Shown here: positions 9,528 to 19,332 of the stretch, piece after piece
Layout of the letters: each line of letters opens with the position of its first letter
Numbering within the stretch: position 1 is the first letter of the stretch
Source: Terasakiella brassicae
GTDB lineage: Bacteria; Pseudomonadota; Alphaproteobacteria; Rhodospirillales; Terasakiellaceae
Direction: 5' to 3'
Length of the DNA stretch: 64,000 nt
NCBI RefSeq assembly: GCF_014641495.1
Contig: NZ_BMHV01000001.1
Location: 186,001 to 250,000 of the forward strand
Position numbers and translations under genes: made by a program
The notes under the pieces: model-generated
Database searches by the model: none
Seen by the model: only the letters and a program-made list of their open reading frames with translations
Told to the model about the DNA's origin: nothing

Positions 9528-10772
9528 ATGTTCAAAGCATTTGAATGGATGATGGCGGCGCGCTATCTCAGGGCGCGACGACGCGAAGGTTTCGTTTCCG
9601 TCATCGCATGGTTTTCCCTGTTGGGTATTGCCTTGGGGGTTGCAACCCTGATTATCGTCATGTCCGTTATGAATGGATTTCGCGAAGAATTACTGAGCCG
9701 TATCCTCGGCATCAACGGTCATATCAATGTCTATGGACAGACGCGTGACTTAACGGATTACACGTCACTTAGTGAGCGACTTTCTCAAATCGATGGTGTC
9801 GTCAGCGTAACGCCAACTATCGAAGGGCAGGTCATGGCAACCGGGCAGGGCGCATCCAGCGGTGCAATGGTTCGCGGATTAACCGGTGACGATTTCAAGA
9901 AACGCAAACTCCTGTTTGATAGCCTCAAGGCCGGGTCGATGGACCTTTTCAATCAGGATCAAGGCGTTATTGTCGGGGCGAGATTAGCCCAAAAATTAGG
10001 ATTATGGGTCGGTGACAAAATCACCCTGATTTCCCCTAAAGGCAATATAACCGCCTTTGGAACCGTGCCGCGCATGCGCAGTTTTACAATTGCCGCAACG
10101 TTCGATGTCGGCATGTATGAATATGACAGCAGCTTTATCTTTATGCCCTTAAACGCTGCGCAAAATTATTTCCGCATGAAAGGTGTTAATTACCTTGAGG
10201 TCATGGCCCCCAATGCCGACAGTACGGATCAGGTCACCTATAATATCATGACAGAACTGGGTCGTTTCGGTGTCAATCCAATTGATTGGAAGCGTACAAA
10301 TTCCAGCTTCTTCAATGCGTTGCAGGTTGAACGCAACGTCATGTTCATGATCTTGACCCTGATTATTATTGTTGCGGCCTTCAATATTATTTCCGGTCTG
10401 ATTATGCTGGTTAAAGATAAAGGCAAGGATATCGCCATCCTGCGTACAATGGGGGCAAGTCGGGGCAGCATTATGCGTATTTTCCTGATTGCCGGGGCAA
10501 GTGTTGGTGTCTTTGGCACAATCCTTGGTTTTATTTTGGGCCTCGCCTTTGCCGAAAACATCGAAACCATCCGGCGTTGGATTGAAACCCTAAGCGGTAA
10601 TGACCTGTTTGCGGCTGAAATCTATTTCCTGTCCAAACTACCCGCAATTGTTGATTATGGCGAAGTCAGTCTGGTTGTCGCAATGGGATTGGGCCTGTCT
10701 TTCCTGGCAACTCTTTACCCATCGTGGCGGGCCGCCCGTCTCGACCCGGTGGAGGCATTGCGTTATGAATAA
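9528..10772 (+). CDS. lolC: lipoprotein-releasing system permease LolC/LolE
   Basis: Inner-membrane permease of the Lol ABC transporter, which releases lipoproteins from the inner membrane toward LolA. The 414-aa protein has the MacB/FtsX topology: the first TM at about residues 25-48, a large periplasmic domain, then three C-terminal TMs (about 275-300, 320-345 and 380-402). The N-terminal [23 protein letters not shown] and C-terminal [12 protein letters not shown] are family-typical. Only one permease gene is present, consistent with a homodimeric arrangement. Its last bases overlap lolD by 8 bp. Confidence 0.95.
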   Translation: MFKAFEWMMAARYLRARRREGFVSVIAWFSLLGIALGVATLIIVMSVMNGFREELLSRILGINGHINVYGQTRDLTDYTSLSERLSQIDGVVSVTPTIEGQVMATGQGASSGAMVRGLTGDDFKKRKLLFDSLKAGSMDLFNQDQGVIVGARLAQKLGLWVGDKITLISPKGNITAFGTVPRMRSFTIAATFDVGMYEYDSSFIFMPLNAAQNYFRMKGVNYLEVMAPNADSTDQVTYNIMTELGRFGVNPIDWKRTNSSFFNALQVERNVMFMILTLIIIVAAFNIISGLIMLVKDKGKDIAILRTMGASRGSIMRIFLIAGASVGVFGTILGFILGLAFAENIETIRRWIETLSGNDLFAAEIYFLSKLPAIVDYGEVSLVVAMGLGLSFLATLYPSWRAARLDPVEALRYE

Positions 10773-11445
10773 GGCTGTTCTCGAACTTCAACGCCTCAAT
10801 CGTAGCTTTTTACAAGGCCATGATCGGCTGGATATCCTGAAAGAAGCCAGCCTTACGATCCATCCCGGTGAAATTGTGGCTTTGGTTGGTCCAAGCGGGG
10901 CCGGGAAATCCACCTTGCTGCAAACCGCAGGCTTGCTGGAACGCCCGGACAGTGGCGAAATTTTGATTGATGGTGTGGAAACTACAAAACTGAGCGATCG
11001 TGAAAAAACCCGACTTCGCCGCAATCATTTGGGGTTTGTCTATCAATACCATCACCTGCTGCCCGAATTTTCGGCTCAGGAAAATATTGTTATTCCGCAA
11101 ATGATCAATGGCAAAACGAAGCAAGAAGCGCAAATCCGCGCACAAGAACTGCTGGAAGCGGTTTCCTTGGCCAAAAGAGGGCAACACCGCCCTGCTGAAC
11201 TATCGGGTGGGGAACAACAACGTATTGCGATTGCGCGTGCCCTTGCCAACAAGCCGAAGCTTTTATTAGCAGATGAACCGACGGGAAACCTTGACCCGGC
11301 AACATCTGATCATGTGTTTAACCTGTTGCTGGATGAAGTACGCAAAGAAGGCCTCGCCGCGCTGATTGCAACACATAACCCGACCTTGGCGCAACGCATG
11401 GACCGGATTGTAAAACTGGAAAACGGTAATCTCATCACACAATAA
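10765..11445 (+). CDS. lolD: lipoprotein-releasing system ATP-binding protein LolD
   Basis: ATPase of the Lol lipoprotein-release transporter. It is 226 aa with Walker [10 protein letters not shown] (residues 42-50), an LSGGEQQR signature and Walker [13 protein letters not shown]. The start at 10765 is supported by GGAGG at about 10751, within the lolC coding end, giving an 8-bp overlap and translational coupling. A bidirectional terminator follows. Confidence 0.95.
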   Translation: MNKAVLELQRLNRSFLQGHDRLDILKEASLTIHPGEIVALVGPSGAGKSTLLQTAGLLERPDSGEILIDGVETTKLSDREKTRLRRNHLGFVYQYHHLLPEFSAQENIVIPQMINGKTKQEAQIRAQELLEAVSLAKRGQHRPAELSGGEQQRIAIARALANKPKLLLADEPTGNLDPATSDHVFNLLLDEVRKEGLAALIATHNPTLAQRMDRIVKLENGNLITQ

Positions 11446-11457
11446 GATCAGATAAAC

Positions 11458-11490
11458 AAAAGGCGGCTTTCAAAGAAAAACCGCCTTTTT
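11458..11490. terminator. bidirectional terminator between lolD and the CBS gene
   Basis: AAAAGGCGG (11458-11466) pairs with CCGCCTTTT (11481-11489) and is flanked by A and T tracts, so it can act on both strands. It lies between the convergent stops of lolD and the CBS-domain gene. Confidence 0.8.
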
Positions 11491-11518
11491 CTATTCAGGT
11501 CCATCAGTGATAAGTTTA

Positions 11519-11920
11519 TCAATCTTCCTTATAACCCAGTACCATATCGCGTAACGTGATAATCCCGATCGGATTGCGTTCGTGATCAACAACAACTGCA
11601 CGTGACACCGCATATCGCACCAACAGGCGCACCGCGTATTTGATATTCATTTCCGATGCAACGGTCAAAACCGGCTTGGTCATAATCTCATAGACACTGG
11701 TGCGCATCGCAGGGCGATCCGTTGCCACAACTTCACGGGCAATATCGCGAATGGTCAACATGCCGAACTCATCACTTTCGTCATGGCGTTCCACAATCAG
11801 GGAGCTAACCCCTTCATCCCTGATGATATCAATGGCTTCGGCAATGGTTGCAACGCGCCCGATTGTTTTGACATTCGGGGTCATAATATCGCTTACGCTG
11901 ACATAACTTTTCTCAGTCAT
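11519..11920 (-). CDS. CBS-domain pair protein
   Basis: A 133-aa cytoplasmic protein made almost entirely of two CBS motifs (about residues 8-65 and 75-130; SDIMTPNVKTI and YEIMTKPVLTV are the two repeat starts). CBS pairs bind adenosine nucleotides and act as regulatory sensors. It is the last gene of a minus-strand set: its ATG overlaps the stop of the PII-like gene (ATGA). It likely senses a nucleotide on behalf of the DUF1538 membrane proteins upstream, but no partner can be shown from sequence alone. Confidence 0.9.
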   Translation of the reverse strand: MTEKSYVSVSDIMTPNVKTIGRVATIAEAIDIIRDEGVSSLIVERHDESDEFGMLTIRDIAREVVATDRPAMRTSVYEIMTKPVLTVASEMNIKYAVRLLVRYAVSRAVVVDHERNPIGIITLRDMVLGYKED

Positions 11921-12267
11921 ACTTCACCTGCAATTTCTTCCATGATTTTAGGCAATTGGGTCTTCAATCCGACTGCATCTTCAAGATCAATCTGAAAAGC
12001 CAGTCCTGTTCCCGGTTCCTCATCAAATTTACCGGCAGTACAAATGGCTTCCAGAATTTTACGCGCTTGTGTCCCGGCAACTAAAAACAGGATAACGTCA
12101 CGCTGGGCGGTTAACTCCAATCCCATAAATCCTTTTTCCGGTGTCAGGCCTTCGCCGCGCACAGAACTGATGGTTGTGGCACCTGTCGCACCCGCTTCAC
12201 GGGCCGCATCAATCACGGTGTTTGTGATCTCATCGGCCACCATCGCAACAATAAGTTTTAAATTCAT
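11917..12267 (-). CDS. PII-like signalling protein
   Basis: A 116-aa protein with the ferredoxin-like PII pattern: [20 protein letters not shown] at residues 21-40 corresponds to the PII GATGAT-G-G segment, and a hydrophobic strand follows. It lacks the classic T-loop tyrosine context of GlnB/GlnK, so it is a PII-like regulator rather than a canonical nitrogen sensor. It overlaps the DUF1538 gene upstream and the CBS gene downstream by ATGA junctions, so all are translated from one message. A ligand (nucleotide or bicarbonate-type) cannot be decided here. Confidence 0.85.
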   Translation of the reverse strand: MNLKLIVAMVADEITNTVIDAAREAGATGATTISSVRGEGLTPEKGFMGLELTAQRDVILFLVAGTQARKILEAICTAGKFDEEPGTGLAFQIDLEDAVGLKTQLPKIMEEIAGEV

Positions 12268-13069
12268 GCTTCACTCCCTGATGAAGACGCGACCTTTTTG
12301 GTCTTCGCACGCTTTGCCACTTTTTCGGCAATCAATGCATAGGCCAAAACGGACATAATTGGAAAAACACTCGCAAACGCAATTAAACCAAAACCGTCCA
12401 GCAACGGACTTCGCCCCGGTACAGTCGAAGCCAACCCAAGACCAAGGGCGGCAACCACGGGGACCGTCACAGTCGAGGTTGTTACCCCCCGCTGTCATAG
12501 GCCAGAGGAATAATTGTTTTGGCAGCAAAAAATGTCTGGAGAATGACGATTATATATCCAACCATAATATAGATGGGCAGGGGAGTCCCCGAAACGATAC
12601 GATAGGCCCCCAGCGAAACCCCAATCGCAACCCCGATTGCCACAGCGGCACGTAACCCCCATGCGCTGATACTGCCCCCTGAAATTTCCTCCGCCTTAAT
12701 CGCAACGGCAATTAACGACGGTTCCGCAACGGTTGTCGAAAAACCAATGGCGGCGGCAAAAATATAAACCCAGTAATAATCATGCCATTGCAAGGTTTCA
12801 GGCTGGCCTTTTGCCCCCAGAAAATCGGGATCTGATAATTGGGTTGCCATTGTTTCGCCCAGTGGGAACAACGCTTGTTCCAATCCGACAAGGAACAAGG
12901 TCAAACCAAGCAGTACATAGACAAAACCAATAATGATTTTTTTAAAATTCGGGACTTTTTTACGAATGACCAGAAACTGAAAGCCCAGCAAAATAGCAAG
13001 GATCGGCAACACATCCCGCCCGGTCGAGATAGCAGCATGAGCAATATTTATAATCCAATCCAGCATCAC
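12264..13069 (-). pseudogene. DUF1538 membrane protein, frameshifted at a G6 tract
   Basis: Second DUF1538 protein of the block. Translation from ATG 13069 runs 195 aa with multiple TM segments and ends in LAYDSGG followed immediately by TAA (12482-12484). The rest of the domain ([17 protein letters not shown] onward, about 73 aa) continues in the -1 frame to 12264. The intact paralogue at 13066-13800 reads [14 protein letters not shown] straight through. The break lies in a run of six G on the coding strand (12485-12490); seven would restore the frame to about 268 aa. It could be a true inactivation, a phase-variable tract, recoding or a homopolymer sequencing error. Both ends keep ATGA overlaps with neighbours, implying recent or apparent loss. 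Confidence 0.8.
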
Positions 13070-13800
13070 ATAATCATCCCGAACAAAAGGACAAAGATCA
13101 TGGGCGTGAGGCTGGCGAAAGCAATCAAGCCAAACCCATCAATCATGGGATTGCGCCCCTTAATGGTGGAAGCCAGCCCAACACCAAGTGCTGTTACCAA
13201 GGGCACCGTCACGGTCGAGGTTGTCACCCCGCCGCTATCATAAGCAATGCCGACAATTTCCGGTGGGGCAAAATTTGTAATCACAATAACAAGAATATAA
13301 CCGCCAATAATGAAATACTGAATGGGCCAGCCTTTTAAGATACGATAGACACCAAGAATAATGGCGCATCCCACAGATAGGGCCACAACCATGCGTAGCT
13401 CAAAAGCATACGTGGCCTGCGCTTCTGTTGTTAAAGGTATCTGCCCCCCTTTAGCGGCAATCTCGGCGGCTTCTGCCGCGACAGCGATCAAGGCCGGTTC
13501 AGCCACAGTTGTCCCAAACCCCAAACAGAAAGCAAAAGCCAGCAGCGCGATTAAGCTGCCCTTACGTGCAAACGCATTGGCCATTGATTCACCAAGGGGG
13601 AACAACCCCATCTCAAGTCCCTGAATAAAAAGGGCCAGACCCAAAACAACAAATAACAGACCCGGAATAACTTTATCCAGATTTGGAAAGGGTTGCTGTA
13701 GAACGATAATTTGGAAAAAGGCAATAACCAGAATAATGGGTGCCAAATCGCGCAAAGCCCCCACAAATAAACCTAAAAATCTTTTTAATCCGGGATTCAT
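13066..13800 (-). CDS. DUF1538 membrane protein, intact
   Basis: A 244-aa polytopic inner-membrane protein with about seven hydrophobic segments and the family motifs GLELGLFPLG-like ([14 protein letters not shown]), [13 protein letters not shown] and [14 protein letters not shown]. Paired DUF1538 proteins (UmpA/UmpB) have been reported as a two-component Na+(Li+,K+)/H+ antiporter in Halomonas; I rely on memory for that. Here the pair is followed by PII-like and CBS regulators with overlapping stop/start codons. A nucleotide cyclase lies 68 bp upstream on the same strand. The transported ion in this organism is unknown. Confidence 0.88.
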   Translation of the reverse strand: MNPGLKRFLGLFVGALRDLAPIILVIAFFQIIVLQQPFPNLDKVIPGLLFVVLGLALFIQGLEMGLFPLGESMANAFARKGSLIALLAFAFCLGFGTTVAEPALIAVAAEAAEIAAKGGQIPLTTEAQATYAFELRMVVALSVGCAIILGVYRILKGWPIQYFIIGGYILVIVITNFAPPEIVGIAYDSGGVTTSTVTVPLVTALGVGLASTIKGRNPMIDGFGLIAFASLTPMIFVLLFGMIM

Positions 13801-13831
13801 AAATCTATTTCGCGCCCCCTGTTTTTATCAT

Positions 13832-13860
13832 TACATATGTCTTAATGTATCCAACGACAA
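13832..13860 (-). promoter_or_regulatory. candidate promoter of the DUF1538 operon
   Basis: On the minus strand TTGTCG (13855-13860), a 17-bp spacer and TATGTA (13832-13837) lie about 30 bp before the ATG at 13800, in the 68-bp gap after the cyclase gene. If real, the operon can be transcribed independently of the cyclase. Confidence 0.4.
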
Positions 13861-13868
13861 AGAACAAG

Positions 13869-15704
13869 TTACGTTTTTGGAACATAAAGACGAACCCGGC
13901 CATTTAGACCACGCACTGTGGTTGTTCCAATCGTGCGCAGTTCAATGTTTTTCACATTCTGGGCAGTGGCTTCAGAAATAAGGATATTTGTCCCAAATTC
14001 CTTGTTCAGATTTTCAATTCGCGAGGCCAGATTTACAGCATCCCCATGAACCGTATAATTCAGGCGGCCTTGCGCACCAACGGCCCCGGCCACCACAGTT
14101 CCGGTGTTCAATCCAATTCGGCTTTTTAAATAAATACCATCAAATGTTTTTGTATCGAGTGTGTTGCAGATTTCCAAGGCCGCACGCAACGCACATTCCG
14201 CATGATCCGGTGCTTTAATCGGGACATTAAAGGTTGCTAGTACCGCATCGCCTTGAAACTGCGTTACAACACCGCCATAACGTTCCAGAATCTCAACCAC
14301 TTGTGAGAAATATTCATTCAGGATCGCCACAATGCGTTCCGGCCCGACTTCTTCGGTTAATTGGGTAAAGCCTTCCAAGTCAGAAAACAGAATTGTGGCC
14401 TGTGTCGAAATCGGTTTCAGCTCTCCGCTTTCCTGCATTAAAGAAGCCGCAACCGATTCAGGAACGTAACGACCAAAAACTTCGCGGATCATGTCGCGTT
14501 CGCGCATTCCTTCGACCATTTCATTAAACGCCAAAGCCGCTTGGTCCAGTTCGCGCAAACGGCTGCGGGGTAAGGGTTCTATATCTTCAAACTTCCCAGA
14601 ACGGACCTTTTTCGCCGTATCTGCCAATCGAATAATGGGACGCGCCAGTTTTTTACCGACCTTCAGCGATAGAACAATCGAAATCACAAGGATAAGAAAA
14701 CCGGCCCCGGCCATTTCAAACAACTGTGTCCCCGCATTTCGATCCGACTTTTCGGTATTGATGTAAACCCCGGTAATCCAGGGTGTTTCCCCAAAACGTT
14801 CCAATTTACGCGTTGCAACGACATAAAGATCATCTTCAATACGTGCCCGGTTTACCTCGACATCCTGGATCGGTGTAATCAACCCGGCCTTGATAACCGG
14901 CCCGGCAATCAATCGATTAAGCTTGCTGTCCTGAAAATCGACCAAACGGGGCAGGGGAACTTCACTTTTACCTTCCAGCCAGTCGGTCCCCCGGCCAATT
15001 TCATCAGACACTGTACTGCCATGCGTTAACAGTGGATGTGCCAATAAATGTTTCGTACCGTACAAAATAAAAGGGGTCAGAAACTCGTCTGTAGAGGTCG
15101 TAAGAATGGTCTTTGACAGATCGGCAACCGTCACACCAATAAATAAAACGCCTTTTAGTTCCCCGTTTTGATAAAGGGGGGCACGCATATTCACAACCGT
15201 TTGTTTGCGTTCTTCATACCAGAAAAAACGGCCCCAAACATTTGTTTTGACCTTATCCATCAGTTGGAAAAGCTTAACGGTTTCCTCCGGCGTTGCGTCC
15301 AGATCTTCGCGCCAAACATTTTCATCGCGCAGCAGGTATCTGGCAACACCATCAGGGTACTGGATCCCCACGCCGGTCACGTTTGGGGTGGCACTGATAA
15401 CACCCCTGAAAAACGTTTGTACCTGAGCATGGTTTTCAATATCAAGATTCCCGATCTTAACTTGATCGCTTATCCAACGGGCCTGATTTTCAACAGGGAA
15501 TAACAGGTTTTCAACCTCATCAGTTAGCCTGTTGAGCGCCGTTTCGATCAAAAGATGATTGTAATCTTTTGTCAGTTTTGTCGTGAAGTTCAAACCCAGA
15601 TATAAAACATGCGCCACAGCAAACAGAATCAAACCACCGAAAGCGAAGAATAAAACGCTTCGGATAGGTTGCCTTGGAAAAGTGATTTTTTTCCATAAAT
15701 TCAT
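13869..15704 (-). CDS. membrane class III adenylate/guanylate cyclase with periplasmic sensor and HAMP
   Basis: Makes a cyclic nucleotide second messenger. Order in 611 aa: TM1 (about 17-37), a periplasmic Cache-like sensor (about 45-325), TM2 (about 331-348), HAMP (about 349-400), then the cyclase domain (about 430-600). Metal aspartates are D442 in FSDLEGFT and D486 in FQGDAV; the transition-state N558 and R562 are present in VNLASRIE. The position of the adenine-selecting lysine is Gln482 and the usual partner Asp is Thr551, so substrate choice (ATP or GTP) is not certain. The gene lies 68 bp upstream of the DUF1538 operon and divergent from dnaE. Confidence 0.9.
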   Translation of the reverse strand: MNLWKKITFPRQPIRSVLFFAFGGLILFAVAHVLYLGLNFTTKLTKDYNHLLIETALNRLTDEVENLLFPVENQARWISDQVKIGNLDIENHAQVQTFFRGVISATPNVTGVGIQYPDGVARYLLRDENVWREDLDATPEETVKLFQLMDKVKTNVWGRFFWYEERKQTVVNMRAPLYQNGELKGVLFIGVTVADLSKTILTTSTDEFLTPFILYGTKHLLAHPLLTHGSTVSDEIGRGTDWLEGKSEVPLPRLVDFQDSKLNRLIAGPVIKAGLITPIQDVEVNRARIEDDLYVVATRKLERFGETPWITGVYINTEKSDRNAGTQLFEMAGAGFLILVISIVLSLKVGKKLARPIIRLADTAKKVRSGKFEDIEPLPRSRLRELDQAALAFNEMVEGMRERDMIREVFGRYVPESVAASLMQESGELKPISTQATILFSDLEGFTQLTEEVGPERIVAILNEYFSQVVEILERYGGVVTQFQGDAVLATFNVPIKAPDHAECALRAALEICNTLDTKTFDGIYLKSRIGLNTGTVVAGAVGAQGRLNYTVHGDAVNLASRIENLNKEFGTNILISEATAQNVKNIELRTIGTTTVRGLNGRVRLYVPKT

Positions 15705-15823
15705 AAGCTTACAATCACCTTTTAAGGCAAATTCATAAAAACAAACTATTGGCCTGCGTGAAAAACATGTTTAGGATAAGGAGTCTGAGCATAAAGTTTC
15801 TCTCTTCACAAGTTTTTATAGCC

Positions 15824-18800
15824 ATGTCCCACGCAGATTTCATCCACTTGCGCATTCATACCGCTTACTCTCTATCAGAAGGCGCAATTCGTATCAAAGA
15901 GCTTCCCAAGTGGGTTGAATCTGAACGTATGCCTGCCATCGCGATGACGGACACAAACAATATGTTTGGCGGGTTGGAATTCTCCCAAACCATGTCCGGG
16001 GCGGGAATCCAGCCGATTATCGGATGTCAGCTCTCGTTGACACCGCAAGACAAAGATGAGCAGTCCGGCGGATTAAAAGGGCGCAGCGTTGGACCGGCCG
16101 CACCGGAACCTATTGTCCTGATTGCCCAGAACGATCAAGGCTATCGTAACCTGATGCATCTGGTCAGCCGTGCCTTTTTAAACTCACCTGAAGGCCACGA
16201 CCCACAAGTTCCTCTGGATGATGTGCTGGATTTCCATGAGGGTTTGATCCTTCTCACCGGGGGGCATCTTGGCCCGATCGGGCAACTTCTTCTTGATGGT
16301 AAAAAAGAAAAGGCTGAATCGTTATTATCTAAAATAAACAATAAATTAAAAGGAAGAGTTTACGTTGAACTTCAACGTCACAATCTGCCGGAACAAGACC
16401 AAATCGAAGAAGACTTTATTGACCTTGCCTATAAACTGGATATTCCGCTCGTTGCAACGAACGAAGCCTTTTTCCCGGACCGCAAGATGTATGCGGCCCA
16501 CGATGCCCTGATTTGTATCGCGGCAGGTAGCTATGTCGATCAAACAGATCGACGGAAACTCACACCCGAACATTATTTAAAATCCGCCGCAGAAATGCGC
16601 GAGCTGTTTGCAGACATCCCCGAAGCCTGTGATAACACCCTCGTTATTGCCAAACGATGCGCCATCAAGGTTGAAAATATTGACCCGATCCTGCCACCTT
16701 TTGACTGCGGGGAAGGACGAAACGAAGAAGACGAGCTGCGCAGAATGGCTGAAGACGGCCTGAAATTACGCCTTGAAGAAGGTGTTTTTGAAGAAGCCAT
16801 GCCCCCGGAAGAACGCGATACAATCGCCAAACCGTACTGGGAACGTCTGGATTACGAGCTTGGTATCATTAATAAAATGGGCTTCCCCGGTTACTTCCTG
16901 ATCGTTGCTGACTTTATCCAATGGGCAAAAGAACATGACATCCCTGTTGGACCGGGCAGGGGGTCCGGGGCGGGGTCACTGGTGGCCTATGCCCTGACCA
17001 TTACCGACTTGGACCCGCTGAAATACGCCTTGCTGTTCGAACGTTTCCTCAATCCCGAACGCGTGTCCATGCCTGACTTTGATATCGATTTCTGTCAGGA
17101 CCGCCGGGAAGAGGTTATTAAATACGTTCAGGACAAATACGGCTACGACCATGTCGCCCAGATTATTACCTTTGGTAAATTACAGGCCCGTGCGGTGTTG
17201 CGCGATACAGGGCGCGTCCTGCAAATGCCCTTTGGTCAGGTTGACCGAATTTGCAAATATGTTCCCAACGATCCGGGTAAAGCCCTCACCGTCAGTGAAG
17301 CTCTGGACCAAATCCCGGAATTCAAACAAGAAGTCGAAGAAGACGAAACCGTTGCCCGAATGGTTGGTATCGCAAAACAACTGGAAGGCCTGTTTCGCCA
17401 TGCCTCGACCCACGCTGCCGGCGTGGTAATCGGGGATCGGCCACTGGATAAACTGGTTCCGCTTTATCGCGACCCCAAATCAGATATGCCCGTCACCCAG
17501 TTCAACATGAAATTCGTTGAACAAGCCGGCCTTGTCAAATTTGACTTTTTGGGCTTGAAAACACTGACCGTTATCGCAACGGCCCTGAAGTTCATTAATG
17601 AAAAACGGGATGTTCCACTGGATATTTCAAAAATTCCACTGGATGATCAACGAACATACGAAATGCTGGGACGCGGCGAAGGCGGCGGCGTCTTCCAACT
17701 TGAATCCGAGGGGATGCGGGGCGTTCTGCGTTCCATGAAACCCAACCGACTTGAAGACCTGATCGCGGTTGTGGCCCTGTACCGACCGGGGCCGATGGAT
17801 AACATCCCCAGCTACATTAAACGTAAACACGGTCAGGAAAAGCCGGATTATCTGTATCCCACGATTGAACCGATCCTAAAAGAAACCTACGGGATTATGA
17901 TCTATCAGGAACAGGTTATGCAGATCGCGCAGGTCATGGCTGGATACAGTCTGGGCGAAGCGGATTTGCTGCGCCGCGCGATGGGTAAAAAAATCGCCGA
18001 AGAGATGGAAAAACAACGAAAATTGTTTGTTGACGGTTCTGTTGAACGCGGCGTCCCCGATAAAAAGGCCAGTGAAATTTTCGACATCATGGCGAAATTT
18101 GCCTCCTACGGTTTCAACAAATCGCACGCCGCTGCCTATGCCTACGTTGCTTATCAAACCGCCTATCTTAAAGCCAATTTCCCGGCGGAATTTATGGCGG
18201 GCATCATGTCGCTGGATTTAAACAACACCGACAAGCTTAACCTGTTCCGCCAGGAACTTGACCGAATGAAAATTCCGTTACTTCAACCTGACATCAATAA
18301 ATCCGATGTCATTTTCAGTGTTGAAGAAATACCGAACCCAAATGAAGATATCGGCGGCACAATCAAAGCCGTGCGTTACGCCTTGTCCGCTGTGCGTAAT
18401 GTGGGGGATGCCGCGATGGCGGCCCTTGTTGCGGAACGTAAAACCAATGGTCCGTTTACAGATCCGTTTGATCTGGCCAACCGGGTCGATAGCAAAGGAA
18501 TGAACAAACGGATTTTGGAAAACCTTGTCCGTGGCGGCGCATTTGACAGCATGAACAGCAACCGCAGACAGGTCTTTGACGGTATTGAAACCTTGATCAA
18601 GCATTCAAACCTTGCCGCATCAGAACGCAATTCAGACCAAATGGGCTTTTTTGGTGCTGATGACAATGCAATGAAAAAAGCCGCACAACTGCCCAATGTG
18701 CCCGACTGGCCCCTTATGGACAGACTGCGCGAAGAAGCCTCGGCCATTGGCTTTTATCTGTCGGCGCACCCTCTGGACGCTTATAAAACGACCTTAAAAC

Positions 18801-19330
18801 GCATTGGCGTTAAGTCCTACGTTGATATTTTTCAAAACGGTATTTCCGGTCCTGTCAAAATCGCGGGAACCGTAATCAGCAAGCGTGAAAAAATATCACA
18901 AAAAGGCAATCGTTTCGCTTTCGTTCAACTTTCCGATTCATCTGCCGCTTTTGAAATTGCTGTTTTCAGCGAAGCTTTGTCCGTCAGCCGTGACTACCTT
19001 GAACCGGGACAATCGGTTTTTATTATGGCTTCGGCACAATTTGAAGAAGAAAGCCTTCGCTTTATCGCAAACACAATCGAATTGCTTGACGTCAAGGCAG
19101 CCAAAGCAACAGCGGGATTAAAAATATTCATTGAAGATCAAACCGCCGTTCCCCTGACTAAGGAACTGTTGGAACGCGAAGGAAAGGGGCGAGGCAACGT
19201 TGTCATCATGGCCCGAATTGATGCAACAACAGAAGCTGAAATACATTTAAATCAAGGATACCGGATCACACCGGGCTTATTACAGGCTGTCAAAGCCGTT
19301 CCCGGAATTGCAGAAGTACAGGAAATTTAA
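15824..19330 (+). CDS. dnaE: DNA polymerase III alpha subunit
   Basis: Replicative polymerase of the chromosome. The 1168-aa protein has an N-terminal PHP domain (FIHLRIHTAYSLSEG), the palm with catalytic aspartates in PDFDIDF near residue 418, finger motifs (GPGRGSGAGSL), a tandem HhH region and an OB fold near the C-terminus (GPVKIAGTVIS). I start at ATG 15824 because MSHADFIHLRIHTAYS is the family N-terminus; the upstream in-frame 25 codons look non-coding and no strong ribosome site is seen at either place. A DEDDh exonuclease gene follows after 2 bp. Confidence 0.97.
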   Translation: MSHADFIHLRIHTAYSLSEGAIRIKELPKWVESERMPAIAMTDTNNMFGGLEFSQTMSGAGIQPIIGCQLSLTPQDKDEQSGGLKGRSVGPAAPEPIVLIAQNDQGYRNLMHLVSRAFLNSPEGHDPQVPLDDVLDFHEGLILLTGGHLGPIGQLLLDGKKEKAESLLSKINNKLKGRVYVELQRHNLPEQDQIEEDFIDLAYKLDIPLVATNEAFFPDRKMYAAHDALICIAAGSYVDQTDRRKLTPEHYLKSAAEMRELFADIPEACDNTLVIAKRCAIKVENIDPILPPFDCGEGRNEEDELRRMAEDGLKLRLEEGVFEEAMPPEERDTIAKPYWERLDYELGIINKMGFPGYFLIVADFIQWAKEHDIPVGPGRGSGAGSLVAYALTITDLDPLKYALLFERFLNPERVSMPDFDIDFCQDRREEVIKYVQDKYGYDHVAQIITFGKLQARAVLRDTGRVLQMPFGQVDRICKYVPNDPGKALTVSEALDQIPEFKQEVEEDETVARMVGIAKQLEGLFRHASTHAAGVVIGDRPLDKLVPLYRDPKSDMPVTQFNMKFVEQAGLVKFDFLGLKTLTVIATALKFINEKRDVPLDISKIPLDDQRTYEMLGRGEGGGVFQLESEGMRGVLRSMKPNRLEDLIAVVALYRPGPMDNIPSYIKRKHGQEKPDYLYPTIEPILKETYGIMIYQEQVMQIAQVMAGYSLGEADLLRRAMGKKIAEEMEKQRKLFVDGSVERGVPDKKASEIFDIMAKFASYGFNKSHAAAYAYVAYQTAYLKANFPAEFMAGIMSLDLNNTDKLNLFRQELDRMKIPLLQPDINKSDVIFSVEEIPNPNEDIGGTIKAVRYALSAVRNVGDAAMAALVAERKTNGPFTDPFDLANRVDSKGMNKRILENLVRGGAFDSMNSNRRQVFDGIETLIKHSNLAASERNSDQMGFFGADDNAMKKAAQLPNVPDWPLMDRLREEASAIGFYLSAHPLDAYKTTLKRIGVKSYVDIFQNGISGPVKIAGTVISKREKISQKGNRFAFVQLSDSSAAFEIAVFSEALSVSRDYLEPGQSVFIMASAQFEEESLRFIANTIELLDVKAAKATAGLKIFIEDQTAVPLTKELLEREGKGRGNVVIMARIDATTEAEIHLNQGYRITPGLLQAVKAVPGIAEVQEI

Positions 19331-19332
19331 TC

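Noticed and set aside
11917-12267. Canonical GlnB/GlnK nitrogen regulator
   Set aside because: The T-loop uridylylation context is absent and no amtB or glnA is adjacent; only the PII-like fold is supported.
15749-15823. Longer dnaE starting 25 codons upstream
   Set aside because: The extra residues do not resemble the DnaE N-terminus, which begins at MSHADFIHLR, and AAGGAG in this region has no in-frame start at proper spacing.
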